Shown in pieces: positions 26,713-34,959 of a DNA stretch of 64,000 nucleotides. Both the position numbers and the translations under genes were made by a program. How positions within the stretch are numbered: the stretch's first letter is position 1; every line of letters begins with the position of its first letter. Source of the stretch: Methylobacterium platani (GTDB taxonomy: Bacteria > Pseudomonadota > Alphaproteobacteria > Rhizobiales > Beijerinckiaceae); NCBI RefSeq assembly GCF_001653715.1, contig NZ_LWHQ01000043.1:135288-199287 (forward strand), in the 5' to 3' direction. Below the pieces are notes generated by a model, which was not told the origin of the DNA, made no database searches, and saw nothing but the letters and a program-made list of their open reading frames with translations.

Positions 26713-26824
26713 TCCCGTCGCCGGCCATGCCCGGTCTCGGTTGTCGATTTCGCGACTTGACCCAGGGACAGGGAGCAGCGACCGTCGCGAGGCGGATCGA
26801 CCGTCGATCCCGCCGGAGAGGGTC

Positions 26825-27253
26825 ATGCCCCGTTTCCTCCTCCTGCTCGCCGCGAACGGCGTCAGCCTCGTCCTGTTCGAAGCGATGCGGGCCGTGTTCG
26901 ACGGAAGCCTGGACCCCGCGATCGTCCCGCTGGCGGCCGGACTGGTGGCGTGGTCGGCGATGGTCCTGGCGGGTTCGATCACGCCGGTCGAGCGGCGTTT
27001 CACGGGCCATCAGCGCCTCGCCTGGATCCTCGGCGGCCAGCTCGGGCTAGTCCTCGCCGTCATGCAGGGGGCGCCGCTCTGGCGCCTGCCGGGCGGCTAC
27101 AGCAAGTACGTGGTCTTCGGCCTGCTCGCCCTGCCCGTCGCCGCGGTGAGCCACGTCACCATCTGCGCCCTGTTCACCCGCGCCGAACGCGACGCCTGGG
27201 CGGGGCGGCAGCCTCGTGGGGCCGCGGACGCAACGGACGCCCCGACCCTCTGA
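26825..27253 (+). CDS. Small membrane protein of unknown function
   Basis: A 142-residue protein with four predicted transmembrane helices (about residues 3-22, 36-57, 69-90 and 100-120) and a hydrophilic tail. GGAGAGG lies a few bases before the ATG. I do not recognise the family. It sits between the EamA exporter and tex on the same strand, with 76 bases to tex. Confidence 0.65.
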   Translation: MPRFLLLLAANGVSLVLFEAMRAVFDGSLDPAIVPLAAGLVAWSAMVLAGSITPVERRFTGHQRLAWILGGQLGLVLAVMQGAPLWRLPGGYSKYVVFGLLALPVAAVSHVTICALFTRAERDAWAGRQPRGAADATDAPTL

Positions 27254-27329
27254 TCCCCGCCCTTCCAACTCGCCCCCAACCCCTCTAAGGACACGCCTCC
27301 CCGTCGCCCCGGAAAAACGCGGAGTCGTC

Positions 27330-29654
27330 ATGTCCAGCATCACCCAGCGCATCGCCACCGAGATCGGCGCGCAGGAATGGCAGGTCAAGGCGGCGGTGGA
27401 CCTGCTCGACGGCGGGTCGACGGTGCCGTTCATCGCCCGCTACCGCAAGGAGGTGACCGGTACCCTCGACGACGCGCAGCTGCGCAATCTGGAGGAGCGC
27501 CTGCGCTACCTGCGCGAGCTGGAGGCCCGCCGCGCCGCGATCCTGGAGAGCGTGGGGGCCCAGGGCAAGCTCGACGACGCCCTGAGGGGACAGCTCCTCG
27601 CCGCCGACACCAAGGCGCGGCTCGAGGACCTCTACCTGCCGTTCAAGCCCAAGCGCCGCACCAAGGCGCAGATCGCCCGCGAGGCGGGCCTCGGGCCGCT
27701 CGCCGAGGCGCTGCTGACCCGCCCCGACCAGGTGCCGCTCACCGCCGCCGCCCCGTTCGTCGACGAGGCGAAGGGCGTCGCGACGCCGGAGGCGGCGCTC
27801 GAGGGCGCCCGCTCGATCCTGGTCGAGCGTTTCGCCGAGAATGCCGAACTCGTCGGCCAGTTGCGCGAGGCGTTCTGGACCCGCGGCCGGCTCGTCTCGC
27901 GGGTGCGCGAGGGCAAGGCGCAGGCCGGCGCCAAGTTCTCCGACTATTTCGACTTCTCCGAGCCCCTGACCCGCCTCCCCTCCCACCGGGTGCTGGCGCT
28001 GTTCCGGGGCGAGAAGGAGGAGGCCCTGGACCTGCGCCTCGACGAGGCCCCCGAGGGGGTCGACGCACAGAGCCTCTATGACGGCCGCATCGCCCTCTCG
28101 GTCGGGATCCAGGATCGCGGCCGGCCCGGCGACCGCTGGCTGATGGAGGCGGTGCGCTGGGCCTGGCGCACCAAGCTCCGGCTCTCGATCGAGCTCGACC
28201 TGCGGGCCCGCCTGTGGGAAGCCGCGGAAATTGAAGCGGTGCGGGTCTTCGCCGGCAACCTGCGCGACCTTCTGCTCGCCGCGCCGGCCGGCGCGCGCCC
28301 GACCCTCGGCCTCGATCCGGGCTACCGCACCGGCGTCAAGGTCGCGGTGGTCGATGCCACCGGCAAGGTGGTCGCCACCGACACGATCTACCCGCACGAG
28401 CCGCGGCGCGACTGGACCGGCGCGCTGATGACGCTGGCGAAGCTCTGCCGGGCGCACGGGGTCGAGCTGGTCGCCATCGGCAACGGCACCGCCTCGCGCG
28501 AGACCGACAAGCTCGCCGCCGAGCTGATCGCCAAGCAGCCGGACTTGACGCTCACCAAGGTGATGGTGTCGGAGGCCGGCGCCTCGGTCTACTCGGCCTC
28601 GGCCTATGCGAGCCAGGAACTGCCGGGGCTCGACGTGTCCTTGCGCGGCGCGGTCTCGATCGCCCGGCGCCTCCAGGATCCGCTCGCCGAGCTGGTGAAG
28701 ATCGAGCCGAAGGCGATCGGCGTCGGCCAGTACCAGCACGACCTGGCGGAGGGAAAGCTGTCGCGCTCCCTCGACGCGGTGGTGGAGGATTGCGTGAACG
28801 GCGTCGGGGTCGACGTCAACACCGCCTCGGGCCCGCTACTCGCCCGGGTGTCGGGCCTGAGCGAGCGGGTGGCGCAGAACATCGTCAGCCACCGCGACGG
28901 CAACGGCCCGTTCCGCAGCCGTTCGGGGTTGAAGAAAGTCGCGGGGCTCGGGCCGAAGGCGTTCGAATTGTCGGCGGGCTTCCTGCGGATCCAGAACGGC
29001 GACGATCCGCTCGATGCCTCGGGCGTGCATCCGGAGGCCTACCCGGTGGTGCGCCGCATCCTCCAGGCGACGAAGAGCGACATCAAGGCGGTGATCGGCA
29101 ACGGCACCGTGCTCAAGGGCCTCAATGCCAAGTCGTTCACCGACGAGACCTTCGGCCTGCCGACCGTCACCGACATCATCGCCGAGCTGGAAAAGCCCGG
29201 CCGCGACCCGCGCCCGACCTTCAAGACCGCGACCTTCCAGGAGGGCGTGGAAAAGATCGGCGATCTGCGGCCCGGCATGGTGCTGGAGGGCGTGGTGACG
29301 AACGTCGCGGCCTTCGGCGCCTTCGTCGACATCGGCGTGCACCAGGACGGCCTCGTCCACATCTCCGCCCTGTCGAAGACCTTCGTGAAGGATCCCCGCG
29401 CGGTGGTGAAGCCCGGCGACGTGGTGCGGGCGAAGGTCCTGGAGGTGGACGCACCCCGCAAGCGCATCTCGCTCACCCTGCGCCTCGACGACGAGGTCGG
29501 CGCCCGGCCTCCGCGCGAGCCGGGCGGCCAGCACCGCGACGCGCCCCGCCGGGACGCTCCCCGCCCGCAACCCCGCCGCGAGGAGCCGGCGGGCGGCGGC
29601 GCGCTTGCGGATGCGTTGCGCAAGGCGGGGCTCGATCGCGGGCCGCGGCGCTGA
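27330..29654 (+). CDS. tex: Tex-family RNA-binding transcription accessory protein
   Basis: A 774-residue protein of the Tex/Spt6-like family. It begins with the Tex_N helical bundle, including VPFIARYRKEVTGTLDDAQLRNLEERL, followed by an YqgF/RNaseH-like domain near 320-430 with GLDPGYRTGVKVAVVD, then HhH modules around VNTASGPLLARVSGLSER and FRSRSGLKKVAGLG, and an S1 RNA-binding domain near 640-715 (GMVLEGVVTNVAAFGAFVDIG). The last 50 residues are an Arg/Pro-rich tail. ATG at 27330 gives the conserved N-terminus. Confidence 0.95.
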   Translation: MSSITQRIATEIGAQEWQVKAAVDLLDGGSTVPFIARYRKEVTGTLDDAQLRNLEERLRYLRELEARRAAILESVGAQGKLDDALRGQLLAADTKARLEDLYLPFKPKRRTKAQIAREAGLGPLAEALLTRPDQVPLTAAAPFVDEAKGVATPEAALEGARSILVERFAENAELVGQLREAFWTRGRLVSRVREGKAQAGAKFSDYFDFSEPLTRLPSHRVLALFRGEKEEALDLRLDEAPEGVDAQSLYDGRIALSVGIQDRGRPGDRWLMEAVRWAWRTKLRLSIELDLRARLWEAAEIEAVRVFAGNLRDLLLAAPAGARPTLGLDPGYRTGVKVAVVDATGKVVATDTIYPHEPRRDWTGALMTLAKLCRAHGVELVAIGNGTASRETDKLAAELIAKQPDLTLTKVMVSEAGASVYSASAYASQELPGLDVSLRGAVSIARRLQDPLAELVKIEPKAIGVGQYQHDLAEGKLSRSLDAVVEDCVNGVGVDVNTASGPLLARVSGLSERVAQNIVSHRDGNGPFRSRSGLKKVAGLGPKAFELSAGFLRIQNGDDPLDASGVHPEAYPVVRRILQATKSDIKAVIGNGTVLKGLNAKSFTDETFGLPTVTDIIAELEKPGRDPRPTFKTATFQEGVEKIGDLRPGMVLEGVVTNVAAFGAFVDIGVHQDGLVHISALSKTFVKDPRAVVKPGDVVRAKVLEVDAPRKRISLTLRLDDEVGARPPREPGGQHRDAPRRDAPRPQPRREEPAGGGALADALRKAGLDRGPRR

Positions 29655-29701
29655 GGCCGATCGTGAGGACTGGTTGTGCACAGAACGTCGCTCCGATACC
29701 G

Positions 29702-29717
29702 TGACCTCATGTGGTCA
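29702..29717 (+). promoter_or_regulatory. Operator-like palindrome before the toxin-antitoxin pair
   Basis: TGACC-6 nt-GGTCA lies 20 bases before the antitoxin ATG. Phd/VapB antitoxins commonly repress their own promoter through such palindromes. Confidence 0.5.
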
Positions 29718-29736
29718 TAATCGCGGGAGCGCGCTG

Positions 29737-29982
29737 ATGCGGACGATTCAGGCGAGGGACGCCAAGGCGGGGTTCTCGGCCCTGGTCGAGGCGGCGGAGC
29801 GGGGCGAACCGACGACGATCACGCGGCATGGGCGACCGGCCGCGGTGATCGTCCCCGTAGAGGTGGCACGTCGCCTGTACCCCGACGACAAGCCGAACTT
29901 CGCCGACTTCCTGATGACGTTCCCGGGCGGTCTCGATGACGTCGAGCGCGACCGGACACCGATGCGGCCAATCGACTTATGA
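29737..29982 (+). CDS. Phd/YefM-family antitoxin
   Basis: An 81-residue DNA-binding antitoxin with MRTIQARDAKAGFSALVEAAERGEPTTITRHGRPAAVIVP, the classic Phd/YefM fold in which the N-terminal beta-alpha unit dimerises and binds DNA. The C-terminal about 30 residues would wrap the toxin. The start is supported by GGGAGC upstream. Its stop overlaps the toxin ATG by 4 bases (ATGA). It lies just after tex. Confidence 0.92.
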   Translation: MRTIQARDAKAGFSALVEAAERGEPTTITRHGRPAAVIVPVEVARRLYPDDKPNFADFLMTFPGGLDDVERDRTPMRPIDL

Positions 29983-30431
29983 GCCATGGCGGCTATCTTC
30001 TCGATACCTCGTCGCTCTCGCTCCTCGCGCCGGGTCGGTCCAATCTGCCCGAGGCCGTGCTGGCCCGACTGCGCGAGGAAACGGAACGTCTGCACCTGTC
30101 GGCCGTGACGCTCGCGGAGATCCGCGAGGGGATCTGCAAGTTGCGCCGAAAAGGTTCGATGGCCCGCGCGGAGGCGCTCGATGCGTGGGTGACGTCGCTC
30201 ACCGCCCTGTTCGCGGACCGCATCCTCGCCTTCGGACGCGAGGAGGCCGACGAATCGGGGGCGCTCTCGGACCGGGCGGCCGGGATTGGTCGGCATCCCG
30301 GCTTCGCGGATATCGCGATCGCCGCCACCGCGAAGGCGCACCGCCTCATCCTCGTCACCGAGAACCTCCGTCACTTCGAACCGCTGACACCGTTCGGCGT
30401 GACGGCCCAGAATCTTGCCGGGATGACCTGA
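29979..30431 (+). CDS. PIN-domain toxin of the VapC/FitB type
   Basis: A 150-residue PIN-domain ribonuclease. The conserved acidic residues appear as D9 in LLDTSSLSLL, E in VTLAEIREGI and D in GFADIAIAATA near residue 111, then a final acidic or Asn site around VTENLRHF. VapC toxins cleave specific tRNA or rRNA and are held inactive by the antitoxin. Overlap with the antitoxin gene shows co-translation. The catalytic residues look intact. Confidence 0.93.
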   Translation: MSHGGYLLDTSSLSLLAPGRSNLPEAVLARLREETERLHLSAVTLAEIREGICKLRRKGSMARAEALDAWVTSLTALFADRILAFGREEADESGALSDRAAGIGRHPGFADIAIAATAKAHRLILVTENLRHFEPLTPFGVTAQNLAGMT

Positions 30432-30492
30432 TGCCGCTTTACGGCGCCGGTCGCTGAACGCTCCGTACCAGCCGCATCGTCGGCGCGGCCCT

Positions 30493-30966
30493 CTACTTTC
30501 CCGCCGCGTCGCTCGCCGTCGTGAAGGTGCCCTCGAAGCGGCCGCGCTGGGTGTCGGCCGCGCAGGCGACGGTGGAGCGGCCGGGCGCGGAGGCCGGGAA
30601 GCGGCAGGAGCCGACGGTCATCAGGGTGTCGCGGGTGATGCCGCCGTCCTGCCCCTTCACGGTGAGGATCACGGCGCTGACCGGCTGGAGCGCGTCGACG
30701 CCGACCTCCTCCTGGCGGTCCTGCGGCATGCCGGTGCCGCTGAAGCTGACGGTGGTGCCGTCGCTCGAGGTGAAGTCGAACGAGGTGCGCCGGCCCTGGA
30801 CCAGGTTGACGATGCTGTCGCCGCAGGTCGGGCTGACGTCCTTGCCGGCGATCACGAGCTTCTCGCAGGCGCCCTTGAGCACGTTGCGGGTCATGGGCTG
30901 GGCATGGACCTCGGCGGTGCAGGACAGGCCGAGGAGCACGAGGACGGTGAGGATGCGCGTGAGCAT
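30493..30966 (-). CDS. Secreted protein of unknown function
   Basis: A 157-residue protein with a clear signal peptide (LTRILTVLVLLGLSCTAEVHAQ, cleavage near residue 23; written in pieces as LTRILTVLVLLGL then SCTAEVHA). The mature part has four cysteines, two pairs likely, and beta-rich sequence (TSFDFTSSDGTTVSFSGTG). The family is not recognised. It is convergent with the toxin gene and downstream of the amine-oxidase gene on the same strand, but with separate signals. Confidence 0.7.
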   Translation of the reverse strand: MLTRILTVLVLLGLSCTAEVHAQPMTRNVLKGACEKLVIAGKDVSPTCGDSIVNLVQGRRTSFDFTSSDGTTVSFSGTGMPQDRQEEVGVDALQPVSAVILTVKGQDGGITRDTLMTVGSCRFPASAPGRSTVACAADTQRGRFEGTFTTASDAAGK

Positions 30967-31009
30967 GGCCGGAATGTAGGAACCCTTCGCCGCAATCCCA
31001 CCATGGATT

Positions 31010-32329
31010 TTAGTGGAGTGCGGCGGCGATCGCGTCGGCCGCCCGCTCGCCCTCCGCGAAGGCGCCGCCCGCGGTGCCCCATTGCTCCCGCGACAGGGCC
31101 TCGCCGGCAAACCAGATCCGCTCGCCCACCGCCTGCTTCAGGAGGTCGCGGGCGTGCGTGTGGCCCGGCGGCACCACCGCCCAGGAGCCGCGCGACCAGG
31201 GATCGTGGCGCCACTCGGTCACCGCCGGCACGGCGAGGTCGCGCAGGCACCCGCGGCCGACCTGTTCGGCCAGGGTATCGCGCACCAGCCGGCGCGCGCC
31301 GTCGGGCCCGGAACGGGCCGCGTCGAGGCGCTCGGCCATCGGCACGTCGAGCTCGAAATAGTGGAACGGCGTGCCGTCGACCCGGGTCAGCAGGCCGGGC
31401 GGCTGCAGGCGGCCGCCGATCAGGCTCGCCAGCCGGTCGCGGCCGCGGAACGGCGAGGACGGCCAGTGCAGCACGACGTGCTCGTAGATGCCGGTGCGGA
31501 ACCCGTCGATCGCCGCGCGGACGGGCTCCGGCAGGTCCGGGGCGAAGCGGAGCGCCGGGGCCGGCTCCTGCAGCACCATCATCGGGGCGGTGACGAGGGC
31601 GGCGCGCGCCGTCAGGGCGCCGTTGTCCCCGAGATCGAGCCGCACCCCCTCCCCCGACCAGTCGAGGGCGGAGACCGGGGTCGACAGGGCCACCGGCAGC
31701 CCGGCGGCGAGGCGGGCGAGATAGGCGCCGTAGCCCCCGGCGATGAAGAAGTTGTCGCCGTACTCCATGCTCGGGAAGTCGTGCAGGCTGACCTCGGTCA
31801 GCGGGCGGCCCGAGACGAGGCCGTGCACCAGGGCGACGCGCCGGCCCCAGGGCCCGAGGCCCGGCGGCAGGGCGGCGGCGGCGGGGCGATCCTCGCCGTG
31901 CAGGCGGGCGCCGTCGGTCATCGCCCGGTCGGCGACGGCCCAGGCGCGGCCGAACGCGGCCTCCTCGGCCGGCCGGCCCGGACGGCGGCCGACCCAGAGG
32001 TGGCTCTCCTGCGCGGCCCGGCGCAGCGGTTCGCCGCGCGCGAAGCCGAGGGCCACCAGCGGGTTGATCGGCCCGGCATGGAGCCAGTGGGCGCCGAGAT
32101 CGACCGGATGGCCGCGCAACCGCGTGGTCACGGTGCGGCCGCCGAGCCGCGGGCGGGCCTCCAGCACCGCCACCGACAGGCCGCGGGCGGCGAGCCGCCG
32201 CGCCGCGCCGATGCCGGCGGCGCCGGCGCCGATCACCGCGACGTCGGGGGAGGCGGGCAGGCCCGCGAGCGGCGGAACGGCGGTCGGCGGCAAGTGCTCG
32301 TGTGCGTGCTCGTGTGCGGCGCGCGGCAT
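31010..32329 (-). CDS. FAD-dependent amine oxidase family protein
   Basis: A 439-residue flavoprotein. The dinucleotide motif VAVIGAGAAGIGAARRLAARG is split by a histidine-rich N-terminal tail (residues 1-25: repeated HEHAHEH). LEARPRLGGRTVT and DLGAHWLHAGPINP are typical of monoamine/polyamine oxidases, and the C-terminal IWFAGEALSREQWGTAGGAF closes the flavin site. Substrate unknown. GAGGGG upstream supports the ATG at 32329, and the gene begins 4 bases after the DUF1499 stop, so it may be read with that operon. The His-rich start could bind metal. Confidence 0.85.
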   Translation of the reverse strand: MPRAAHEHAHEHLPPTAVPPLAGLPASPDVAVIGAGAAGIGAARRLAARGLSVAVLEARPRLGGRTVTTRLRGHPVDLGAHWLHAGPINPLVALGFARGEPLRRAAQESHLWVGRRPGRPAEEAAFGRAWAVADRAMTDGARLHGEDRPAAAALPPGLGPWGRRVALVHGLVSGRPLTEVSLHDFPSMEYGDNFFIAGGYGAYLARLAAGLPVALSTPVSALDWSGEGVRLDLGDNGALTARAALVTAPMMVLQEPAPALRFAPDLPEPVRAAIDGFRTGIYEHVVLHWPSSPFRGRDRLASLIGGRLQPPGLLTRVDGTPFHYFELDVPMAERLDAARSGPDGARRLVRDTLAEQVGRGCLRDLAVPAVTEWRHDPWSRGSWAVVPPGHTHARDLLKQAVGERIWFAGEALSREQWGTAGGAFAEGERAADAIAAALH

Positions 32330-32333
32330 CCCA

Positions 32334-32888
32334 TCACCCCTCGTTGGCCTCGGTCGCGGCCGCCCGCGCGATCGCGGCGAGCCAGCGGTCGAGGCGGGCG
32401 CGGCTCGTCGCCGGGACGGGACAGCCGACCTGGCTGCGGATGTAGAGCGCGAGGCTCGATCGGCCCTCCCCGCGGCCGACGATCTCGACCGTGACGGTGT
32501 CCGGGCAGCGCAGCCACGCGGTGCGGGCGACGTAGCGGTCCTGCTCGCCCCAGGCGTCGGTGAAGACGAGCGCCGTGCGCGGCTGGCGCTCGGCCACCGC
32601 CCGGACGATCTCGCGCAGGCGCGCCCCGGCGACCGCGAAATCGGGCGGCACCGCATCGGCCCGCGCCAGGGGGCAGACGTCGGGCGCGCAGGCGAGCGCG
32701 TCGTTGCGGGACGGCACCCGCGCCAGGGCGGCGAAATCGACCGGCCCGAGATCCGGCGGGCCGAACAGGGCGGTCCAGACCTCCTCGATGCCGCCGGGCT
32801 CCTCGCCGCGGGCGACCGCCACGGCCCCGGCGGCCAGGGCCGCGAGGACGAGGCCGAGGAGGAGACACGCCGCGATCCGCCCGATCAC
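32334..32888 (-). CDS. DUF1499-like lipoprotein/secreted protein
   Basis: A 184-residue protein with an N-terminal hydrophobic helix (GRIAACLLLGLVLAALAAG), possibly a lipoprotein or anchored signal (Cys at residue 7 is inside the helix). The body has NDALACAPDVCPLA, a YVARTAWLRCPDTVTVEIV segment and LALYIRSQVGC, resembling DUF1499. Function is not known. GTG is set by its 4-base overlap with the stop of the upstream membrane-protein gene (GTGA), and the gene leads directly into the amine-oxidase gene. Confidence 0.75.
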   Translation of the reverse strand: MIGRIAACLLLGLVLAALAAGAVAVARGEEPGGIEEVWTALFGPPDLGPVDFAALARVPSRNDALACAPDVCPLARADAVPPDFAVAGARLREIVRAVAERQPRTALVFTDAWGEQDRYVARTAWLRCPDTVTVEIVGRGEGRSSLALYIRSQVGCPVPATSRARLDRWLAAIARAAATEANEG

Positions 32889-34768
32889 CGATGCTCCCCT
32901 GCGGCGCCGGCCGACAGGCGCCAGACCCGCAAGGGCGTGTCCTGCACCGGGACCGGCTCCAGCCCGGGCGGGGTGATCTCGCCGCGCCCGAGGCGGACCG
33001 CGACGTTCGGCACCTCGCCCGGCTCCGCCGGGGGGGCGCAGGCCACGATGTAGTCCGCCCCCACCCGCCGCGCCACGTCGGCGGTCGCGTGCGCGTCCCT
33101 GAACGCCTCGAGCGAGGCGACGAGGCCGGGCAGCGCGCGGTGGTAGGGCGCCGCCACGACCGCGTGGTGGCCGTGCAGCAGGAGGTTGGGCCCGAGATCG
33201 ATCTCCGCGAGGATCCGCCCCCGCGGCAGGGCGTCGAGGGCGGCGACGGCGCGGCGGGCGCCGCAGCCCTGCCAGGCGGCGTGATCGGCCGCGAAGGGCT
33301 TGTCCGTGCCGGCGATGGCCTCCGGCACCGCCGCCAGCAGGAGCCAGACCTTGCCGCACAAAGCGAGGCTCAGGGCGAGGGCGGCGAGGCGCCGCCGCGG
33401 GCCGGCCGCGGGCACGCGCAGGAGCGCGACCGCCCGGTCGAGGGCCGGGCCGCCCACCAGGGGCACGAAGGCGCCGGCGACGTAGAGGCCGCGGAACTGC
33501 GGCAGGCCGAGGACCAGGCCGAGCCAGAGCGAGGCGGCGGCCGCCGCCATCAGGCATCGCTGCGCCGGCTCGCGCCCGCGCCGGGCCCAGACGCTCGCCG
33601 CGACGGCGCCGATCAGCACCGGCAGGTAGCCGGCGAGGACCGCATCGGGCGCGAGGCGGACGAGCTGCCAGACCGGGCGCATCTCGCGCACCTTCACCAG
33701 CCACTCGTCGTGCACGAGGGCCGGCATGCCGGTGAACGGCCCGGCGGCGCAGGCCGGGAACAGCACGAGGAAGCCGCCGACCGCGACCGCCCCGCAGGCG
33801 GCCAGGACCGCGAGCCGCAGGCCCCTCCCCGCCCCCCGGGGGGCGCAGGCGGCGCACGCCGCCGTCGCGGCAGCAGAGGCCGCGAGCCAGAGCCAGGGCG
33901 GCGAGAGGGCGTCGCAGGCGGCGGCGCGCCACAGCGCCGGATCGGTCTGGGCCAGGAACAGCGCCGGGGCGAAGAGGCCGAGGGCGAGGGAGAAGCCGAG
34001 GAAGGGCGGCAGGGCGGTGCGCCCGTCGCGCCACCACCGCAGCGCCAGGACGAGGCCGGCCCCGGCGATGAAGGGCAGGGCCTCGAGCCCGACCGCCAGC
34101 GACAGCGCGGCGAGCGCCCCGGCGCAGGCGCCGTCGCGCGACGTCGGGGCAGGCCGGGCGAGGGAGAGGACGAGGGCGAGGACCGCGCAGATCTGGACGT
34201 TGTGGTGGTCGATGCGGCCCGGGGCGAACAGGCCGGTGACGAACACCGCCTGGGCGGCCGCGAACACCGCGAAGGCCGCGGCCCGCCAGCCGAAGGCGCG
34301 GCACACCCCGCGATACAGGATCGCCGCGTAGAGCCCGAGCAGCACGAGCGGCCACAGCGCGGCGGCGATCCCCTCCGCGCTGATCGGACCCGCCGAAGAT
34401 TGCGTCAGGAGATCCGCCAGAGGACGCGCCAGCAGGATCAGGACGGCGATCGGCACGTCGACGAGGCGCGACCAGTGCATCGGCGGCGCCCCGGCATGGC
34501 GGTGCTGGGCGAGGTCGAACCAGGATTGGCCGGAGAGCCAGTCGCGCACCTGGACGAGCCGCATGGCGTCGTCGGTATCCGGCAGGCGCAGGTCGCGCAG
34601 AACCGCCCAGAGATCGGGCCAGGACACGATCCCGGCGGCGCCGGCCAGGACGATGAGCCAGACGATCGCCGGCCGCTCGAAGGGCGAGCGGTCCGCCGCC
34701 GCTCCACGGGATCCCTGTCCGGAGGCTTCCGGGCCGGATCCGGCCTCGGGGAGCGGGGCGGCGAGCAT
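32885..34768 (-). CDS. GT-C-type integral membrane glycosyltransferase-like protein (STT3/AglB-like)
   Basis: A 627-residue protein with about 12 transmembrane helices and a soluble C-terminal domain from residue about 500. Two features suggest the GT-C/oligosaccharyltransferase group: an acidic first external loop (PDTDDAMRLVQVRDWLSG) and a GRIDHHNVQ motif after helix 4-5, like the DHH-type metal motif of STT3/AglB. No WWDxG motif is seen, so true oligosaccharyltransferase activity is doubtful; it may transfer a sugar from a lipid carrier. It heads a three-gene operon and is divergent from the flavoprotein gene. Confidence 0.6.
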   Translation of the reverse strand: MLAAPLPEAGSGPEASGQGSRGAAADRSPFERPAIVWLIVLAGAAGIVSWPDLWAVLRDLRLPDTDDAMRLVQVRDWLSGQSWFDLAQHRHAGAPPMHWSRLVDVPIAVLILLARPLADLLTQSSAGPISAEGIAAALWPLVLLGLYAAILYRGVCRAFGWRAAAFAVFAAAQAVFVTGLFAPGRIDHHNVQICAVLALVLSLARPAPTSRDGACAGALAALSLAVGLEALPFIAGAGLVLALRWWRDGRTALPPFLGFSLALGLFAPALFLAQTDPALWRAAACDALSPPWLWLAASAAATAACAACAPRGAGRGLRLAVLAACGAVAVGGFLVLFPACAAGPFTGMPALVHDEWLVKVREMRPVWQLVRLAPDAVLAGYLPVLIGAVAASVWARRGREPAQRCLMAAAAASLWLGLVLGLPQFRGLYVAGAFVPLVGGPALDRAVALLRVPAAGPRRRLAALALSLALCGKVWLLLAAVPEAIAGTDKPFAADHAAWQGCGARRAVAALDALPRGRILAEIDLGPNLLLHGHHAVVAAPYHRALPGLVASLEAFRDAHATADVARRVGADYIVACAPPAEPGEVPNVAVRLGRGEITPPGLEPVPVQDTPLRVWRLSAGAAGEHR

Positions 34769-34801
34769 GGCGGGTTCCTGGCGGGTTCCTGCCGGATTCC
34801 T
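34769..34801 (-). repeat. 11-bp tandem repeat carrying the Shine-Dalgarno of the GT-C gene
   Basis: Three copies (two exact, one with changes) of an 11-base unit lie directly before the start codon. On the minus strand each unit contains AGGAA, and the last puts AGGAA six bases before ATG. Confidence 0.75.
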
Positions 34802-34959
34802 GGCGGGCCTCGATGATCCGGCGCGCCCTGAGTCGCACGCCCGCCCTTACCCCTCGGTTAGCGCAGCCGGTTGAGCGGTTCTTTACCATCCGGGCGGTAA
34901 AGCTCGGGGAGAACCTTCTGCGCGCCGCGGCCGAGCCGCCCCCCGGAGTCACCCGAGCG

